Position numbers and translations under genes: made by a program. The notes beneath the pieces are model-generated. The model saw only the letters and a list, made by a program, of their open reading frames with translations. It was not told where the DNA came from and did no database searches. DNA of 64,000 nucleotides from Liolophura sinensis (taxonomy: Eukaryota; Mollusca; Polyplacophora; Chitonida; Chitonidae): contig NC_088300.1 in NCBI RefSeq assembly GCF_032854445.1, forward strand, positions 7,502,001-7,566,000, read 5' to 3'. This document shows positions 59,001-64,000 of the stretch, one piece after another; position 1 is the first letter of the stretch, and every line of letters begins with the position of its first letter.

Positions 59001-61388
59001 CAAAGACAGTTTTCTGAAATGTAAGAAAATATAAGGGAAAATTTAATGACTCAAAGAATACTTGCAGTGCTGTATTTCATTAATATGCTAGAACAGCACA
59101 CAATTATTAGCTAACTTGACAAACATCTTGATCACTCAAACAGAAAAAAATAATTTGAGCTATGAAGCTTTTTGTACTTGAACAGCTATATCTGAAAATA
59201 TTATCAGTAATACAAAGGCTTCTACTTAAAAAGGCAGCTCTAGAGATGGTTATTAGATATGAATGGATTAATGATCAAGGCTTTTGGTAAATACACTGTG
59301 AACACAATTATATCCCAAATTTTACTTGTATTGTTGATGTTTATATTTTCCAGCATATGCATATTCAAAAGTACTCCAGTTTTTTCTCTGTTGTTCTTTC
59401 ACCCATGACGCTGATAAATTTCAGGCTTTAAAAATATTCTTGGTCATAACATAAACAACCATATTAAAATGTAAGTATGTATAAAGTACAAGCGCATTAA
59501 AGTATGCAGTGCTTATGAAGATGACCATTGCTCAATTATGTGAAACTTACGTGCAGCTGGCAAGAGTTGACAAAGAGGCATCCATCTTCTCTATAGGGGG
59601 ATAACATCCACATAACTTTACTTCAGTAGCTTCAGATGCTTTTTGTCCATTTTTCTCTTCCTGTTAAAGATGTATTAAACCAGAGTAAAAAAAATACTCT
59701 TCACGTATGAGAAGCTTGGACACCACGCTGAACAAATATCCACATTAGACATTGACAGAAATGAAAGACTGAACTAAAGTGTTGGTTTCTCAGATGCCTC
59801 GGATAGAAAGTTACCAGGATTAAGTTCTACACTGGTCCATCCAACTTGTGCAGATGATTTATTGCGTCAGAATATATGTGAGAGTATTGTGTCTCACTGT
59901 TATTGGCTGTCTTAATATAATTTAAAATCAAGTAATGGGGGTAAAAAAAAAAACAGTTTTTATGTTCTATTACATATATATTTCCAAACTTCAGCACTGA
60001 CCGTAACAGATCCAATGATTTTCTTTTATAACTGCATACTTTTTTATAAGGTTATATCTGCAGTATTGCAACATACAGTTCTGACTGGCCACATGGTCAG
60101 TTCATCCATTCACATCATATGAGATTTATTTATTTGACTGGTATGTGTTTTACGCCGTGCTCAAGAATATTTCACTTATACGCCAGCGACCAGCATTACA
60201 GTGAGAGGAAACGGCCAGGAAGAAACCCACAACCATCTGAGGATGCTGGAAGACCTTCACATGTACAGTAGGAGAGGAAGCCAGCATGAGCAGGACTTGA
60301 ACTCACAGCAACCGCATTAGTGGGAAGCTCCTGGGTCATCACATGAGATGTCAGTCACCTAAAGTTATCTCTATGTTCAGCCTGTAATGTAGTCACTCAG
60401 TGTGTATACACTGCTGATTGTTACGTGATGTGTACATGTAGGATTTTTAGTGATACAGTATATTTTTGGGCACATCTAAATTTGAGTACCCATATGTTCT
60501 TCATAACTAAATATTTGCTACAGATACAGCGCTAAACATAATAATGAAAGTAGGAGCACATGCTGTAAAGCGCTCAATAGCATACCAACACCAAGGTCGC
60601 CACAGAAAACAAATATTATACATGTGTAAACATACATACCCACTTTGCCAAAGCTTCTTTAATTGTTGTTGCCTTAGCCTACAAATAAAATACCAGTGCA
60701 TTATTATATATGTTGACAGCAACTGTTGTATTCATTTTAATGTACATATAAATTCTCTTAACCTTCATCTGTACTTTGCATGAACCTGTTGCATACCCAT
60801 GTTTTTGAGTGCTAATTAAGTAATAATTAAATTAATATTTAATCAAGATGCCTGTATAAAGCATTAAGGTGTTTGAAACTAAATACATACCCATAAATAA
60901 AATGATAGTTACTGTGGCATGTGTACGTACATTCTGAACCACTGAAAAATCTAGCGGGGTATGTGCAACACGGTAAAACACCATGCAGGTACACATCTAT
61001 GATGTAAATTTCTAACACAATATTCCTTGACTAGAAAGTTAGGTTATATGAATTATCATATGTCAGCTAGGTCAGAATTACAGACACTTTAGTTTAATTA
61101 CATAACATTCATAGCCATAAATATCAATGCACATGTATCATAACTCTCGTCACGATCCTTTAATGTCAGTCTAGATGGATGTGTTTTATAAGTTTAATCT
61201 TACCTTTATCAAGAACAAATGCGTATTGTATAGGACTATGACAAATTCAGAAATGTGATGAACTCCCGGTAGACCTACTGCCAGTACTGGTACTAAGAAC
61301 ATGAAGAGTAAGAAGCCGAAATGAATTAAGGCGAGAGAAAGATTTTAATTTTAAACACATGGGCAACTCAGAAGTAGCTTGTTACCAT
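56007..61388 (-). CDS. DNAL1: Axonemal dynein light chain 1 (LC1), frame broken in exon 5
   Basis: DNAL1/LC1 is a leucine-rich-repeat protein that binds the outer-arm dynein gamma heavy chain and regulates ciliary beating. Exons: 61388-61386, 60678-60640, 59660-59551, 59013-58958, 58208-58154, 57935-57846, 57502-57449, 57110-57074, 56475-56389, 56041-56007. Translation opens [14 protein letters not shown], includes [71 protein letters not shown] and [18 protein letters not shown], and ends VVRDEDAD. These match human DNAL1 (190 aa) along the full length. As sequenced the total is 566 nt, one short of a multiple of three. Exon 5 loses one base after ILSL and would stop at codon 85; with the base the protein would have 188 aa. 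All splice sites are intact, so an assembly error or a segregating allele is as likely as pseudogenisation. Confidence 0.94.
56389..56475 (-). CDS. DNAL1: DNAL1 exon 9: LRR cap
   Basis: Encodes [20 protein letters not shown] then LSKLKKLDG, the C-terminal cap. Phase 1 at both ends. Confidence 0.95.
57074..57110 (-). CDS. DNAL1: DNAL1 exon 8
   Basis: Encodes [13 protein letters not shown], the last repeat. Phase 0 in, phase 1 out, GTAAGT donor. Confidence 0.94.
57449..57502 (-). CDS. DNAL1: DNAL1 exon 7
   Basis: Eighteen codons, [18 protein letters not shown], matching the LYMSNN-V-W-EF-KL block of the family. Phase 0. Confidence 0.95.
57846..57935 (-). CDS. DNAL1: DNAL1 exon 6: LRR 3-4
   Basis: Thirty codons: [20 protein letters not shown] then [10 protein letters not shown]. 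Phase 0 at both ends. Confidence 0.95.
58154..58208 (-). CDS. DNAL1: DNAL1 exon 5: LRR 2, one-base deletion
   Basis: Starts KNLTILSL in the correct frame, but [11 protein letters not shown] continues in the next frame. A G is missing at plus 58185-58186 (CC where CCC is expected). Literal reading gives LEEMPSKV then a stop. The exon is 55 nt; 56 would fit the phases of both neighbours. Confidence 0.9.
58586..58611. repeat. Perfect 11-bp hairpin in DNAL1 intron
   Basis: ACTGACCTCTG, loop CCTT, then CAGAGGTCAGT. Lies between DNAL1 exons 4 and 5. Short weaker flanking symmetry (AGTAATA / TAGTGTTACT) extends it. Confidence 0.8.
58958..59013 (-). CDS. DNAL1: DNAL1 exon 4: LRR 1
   Basis: Encodes [18 protein letters not shown], the first leucine-rich repeat, nearly identical to human. 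Phase 2 in, phase 1 out. Confidence 0.95.
59551..59660 (-). CDS. DNAL1: DNAL1 exon 3
   Basis: Encodes [16 protein letters not shown], then [18 protein letters not shown]. Leads into the first leucine-rich repeat. Phase 0 in, phase 2 out. Confidence 0.95.
60125..60337 (-). mobile_element. SINE family 1, 5'-truncated, 11-bp TSD
   Basis: Flanks ATCATATGAGA (60114-60124) and ATCACATGAGA (60338-60348) differ at one base. Complement reads from the late tRNA head through the core to an AAATAAAT tail. Lies between DNAL1 exons 2 and 3. Confidence 0.83.
60640..60678 (-). CDS. DNAL1: DNAL1 exon 2
   Basis: Thirteen codons, [13 protein letters not shown], phase 0 at both ends, GTATGT donor. Confidence 0.93.
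61386..61388 (-). CDS. DNAL1: DNAL1 exon 1: start codon only
   Basis: The coding part of exon 1 is just ATG, followed at once by a GTAACA donor. Exon 2 starts [13 protein letters not shown] in phase 0, and human DNAL1 begins [12 protein letters not shown], which supports this start. Confidence 0.8.
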
Positions 61389-62717
61389 GATCGTTGGACT
61401 TTTTCCTCTTCTGCGTTCCTGATGTTGCGGTCTTTGGCCGTGAAGGGTATGTCAACAACTCGTCAATGTCGTGTCAAATTTGAAGTCAAACATCGACCAT
61501 CATGTATTACATACCGTAGTTGTCATGACAACTGCAGGTGACCGGAAGTCAAGCCCCCGGCAGTATTACTGGATAAAATATAAAAATTTAATTTAAGTAA
61601 GTAATAAATAAGTTTTGTCTCGATGGATGACGAGAGTTTTATTTGCAGAAGTATTTCTTTTTCAGCTAAAATTTAAAGTTTTGACAGAAATTGACGTATG
61701 CCTACACTTGTAACATTCAAATATCAAAATAGGCATACTGAAACCTACATGACCCAGTTTTAAAGCAAATTCCCTAAAGCACTGTCCAGACTATCCAACA
61801 GCGTTCAACTTTTGTTGACTCATTAGCAAGTTGAATGCTGTTGATGTAAGTTGAGTGTCCCGTCCACACTACCGATCAGGTAGGTTAACACTGTCCAATA
61901 CTGTTGTCGTGTATTGAGCTGGTTTTTTTTTTGGTTTTTTTTAACCAAACTTTCGCCATTTTGTTCAGGTCACGTGTCTTAAAGCGGTCATGTTATTTTT
62001 ACATGGACCCTGATTGGCTACATTCACTCAACTTGTTGACAAAAAAATACACATGCAAATTTCCAATTCAGAAATGTTGAGTGTTGTTGAATGAAGTTGA
62101 AGAACCCCTACAGACTACTAAACATGGCTCAACTTGTTGACTCAGCCAAAGTTGAGTGATGTGGGATAGTCTGGACAGGGCTGTAGCCTGACATATATCC
62201 TACATTTAAGATACAGTAAAAAGTATATTGCTTTTTTACCACAGCGGTCAGCTAGCTTATGTAAAATGACAGTAGGCGTATGTAAGAGACTAGAATCAAG
62301 AGAATTCAGGTATACAGATAAATTTACTTAATTAAATGTTCCAAGGCCTACAAGCACTTAATGGTGCATGTACTATATATCAATTTCTACATGGAGAACC
62401 ATGATCCAGTCATTTTATGTAGCCAATGATGCATTCAGCAAATCAGAAGAGTCGTGAGGAGAAGAAAAACTTGTGTTAAGATTGACTTTTTGTTACTTGC
62501 ACATGTAATTAAGCTGTCCAGTAGATTTATCACATGGATGATGATTTACCGTGATTGATAAAGTCAGATATAGCTATACAAATATCTTGCAAAAATAAGA
62601 AATAGACAAAACGCGGTAAAGATAATAAGTGGAAATCATGTAAATGAACACACTTCCTGAACTGGGTCGGCAATGTAATGTGCGTTTGGATTTTATAATA
62701 ACACAGGGTTATACAAA
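61389..62717. promoter_or_regulatory. Divergent intergenic region, DNAL1 and mitochondrial-type gene
   Basis: About 1.3 kb between two start codons pointing apart, so promoters of both genes should lie here. The TA-flanked MITE occupies 407 bp of it. No TATA box was convincing. Confidence 0.55.
61777..62183. mobile_element. TA-flanked MITE, 407 bp, about 40-bp inverted ends
   Basis: TA at 61775-61776 and 62184-62185. Left end AAGCACTGTCCAGACTATCC and right-end complement CAGCCCTGTCCAGACTATCC match at most positions, and similarity continues through the TTCAACTTT/CTCAACTTT region. The interior has no coding capacity but repeats CAACTTGTTGAC/AAGTTGAGTG words. TA duplication suggests a Tc1/mariner-type source, unproven. 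Confidence 0.83.
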
Positions 62718-62816
62718 ATGGCTGCGCGCACATCCGGGCGGACCGGGTATTTGTTAAAGAAGTTTGTATCGCTGTCGGTGAATTCTTCTAAACAGAGATA
62801 TCACTCCACTTACCAG
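62718..62816 (+). CDS. First exon of a probable mitochondrial protein (partial gene)
   Basis: ATG in AAAATGGCTGC, then MAARTSGRTGYLLKKFVSLS and VNSSKQRYHSTYQ, ending in phase 0 at GTACAG. Many R, K and S, no acidic residue, and an RYHS site late in the exon: a typical mitochondrial presequence. No catalytic domain lies inside the window, so the product is unknown. Its neighbours (DNAL1, MIDEAS family) recall human 14q24.3, where COQ6 and ALDH6A1 also encode mitochondrial proteins. That is a lead only. Confidence 0.6.
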
Positions 62817-64000
62817 GTACAGATACTTTAAATAATACCGTAATGTACAAATGTGAAGGTATTTATATTCTTTTTACAACTACCTCAGAGTGTACATTGA
62901 GGTATTACATAATGCTCTGTTCCCGTCACTTAAATCATCTGTCAGTCCCAAAGCAGAAGCAAGTTGCGTATAGAATCATTTCCATTGAATTTTAGTAAGA
63001 AGTTCGAAACTTGGTTGAACTGTTTCATGGACAGGGTCAGCTAGGTCAACAAAGTATACAAATGTTAAGCTCAGGATGACTATATTCGCTTTTATTTGTT
63101 CAGGCTTACGGAACATAGCCATCCAGGAATAACTTATGTCAGTGTTCGCTTCAACCGCTGTGCTGAAGTAGGAGAAAAAAAAAGCCCCTAATGTTGCATG
63201 TTTATTGATGTTGGTAGTTGGAGCAAATCAGCAATACTCGACGAAATACCTATACTCACACCAAGCAGCAAACCTGTATGAAGCAGCACAGACGCAAAGC
63301 TGTATTGGGTGCTGTTGTACTATTTATTCCCCTTTTTAAAGCTTTGAAAACATCATAATGCACTGCAGGCTTCAGGAGATGAAGTCCATGTAGATGGATT
63401 GAGTGTGCTATGATAAAATTCTGACATTCCGCATAACACTGAGCTTATCCTTGTCTCTCAAAGAACTCACCGCATATTTCTGAATGCCGACTGGATGGAA
63501 CTTAGGGCCTGGTGGCTCTCAGACTTACCTTTGATGAAAATACGCATTCTTCTTAATGCCATTGGGTTGGATTAAGAAGATTGAAATTGTGCTCATATAC
63601 AGCAGTGGAACTATTATAGCTCTCAGGAAGGATTTCATTGCCAAAACTCAGTGACATTGTCAAACCCACAAGTAGATCAAGTGTCAATTCAGGACCGCTG
63701 TTGACGGCTTTGCGCTTAGTATGACCAAAGTTCTGGACCTCAATGTGATCACAGGCCAGCAAGGTAATGAGTGCCATAGGTGAAGGTAACAACTTAAGTG
63801 GACAGTGTTCGGGACTTCTTGGACAATTTTTTATATGGAAATGAGCAAAGGAGGTCTGTTTGATTGCAATGACGGAAAGGAGATGGGAGTTTGAAATCCA
63901 CGCCATGTTTCTTGAAAGGTAGCGATGGATTCTTTGTTATAAGGCACGTCAGAATTTTAAAGTAGCAGACTGAAACATTCTAGATGGACTACACAAAATG
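62817..64000. other. Start of intron 1 of the mitochondrial-type gene
   Basis: No second exon recognised. A 118-codon minus-strand ORF (63906-63553, reading SGPELTLDLLVGLTMSLSFG among others) matches nothing I know and may be chance or a degraded element. Confidence 0.5.

Overview
This is nuclear DNA from an invertebrate animal. It is AT-rich, has short exons with GT-AG introns, carries tRNA-derived SINEs and MITEs, and contains many TACATGTA-type words. The SINE tails and sequence texture suggest a lophotrochozoan, perhaps a mollusc, but the species cannot be fixed from sequence alone. All gene models were read by eye from splice signals, reading phase and remembered family sequences.

Layout. 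(1) 4581-16444, minus strand: an atlastin, the dynamin-like GTPase that fuses ER tubules. It has 13 coding exons (550 aa) and a second phase-compatible first exon at 14624-14666. (2) About 16.4-18.1 kb: a divergent promoter region with a perfect CRE octamer. (3) 18172-48529, plus strand: a 17-exon, 1908-aa zinc-finger/ELM2/SANT protein of the TRERF1/ZNF541/MIDEAS family, the scaffold of the MiDAC histone-deacetylase complex. Its introns hold a 1.7-kb TTC-rich minisatellite, a 42-bp tandem array, SINEs and a RecQ-like helicase remnant. (4) 48.5-56 kb: 3' UTR and intergenic DNA with tandem arrays (113, 42 and 44 bp) and a TTAA-flanked MITE. (5) 56007-61388, minus strand: axonemal dynein light chain 1 (DNAL1), 10 coding exons. 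Exon 5 lacks one base relative to the conserved frame. (6) 61389-62717: a divergent intergenic region holding a TA-flanked MITE. (7) 62718 onward, plus strand: the first exon of a probably mitochondrial protein, cut by the window end.

The three main genes do unrelated jobs (ER shaping, chromatin deacetylation, ciliary motility), so this is not a functional cluster. However, human DNAL1 and MIDEAS are near neighbours at 14q24.3 and ATL1 is on the same chromosome, so the window probably preserves old bilaterian linkage. No rRNA, stand-alone tRNA or CRISPR array was seen. The most useful points for follow-up are the DNAL1 frameshift, the alternative atlastin start, the start-stop uORF of the MiDAC gene, the two new MITEs with target-site duplications, and the pyrimidine-rich intronic array next to the ELM2 exon.
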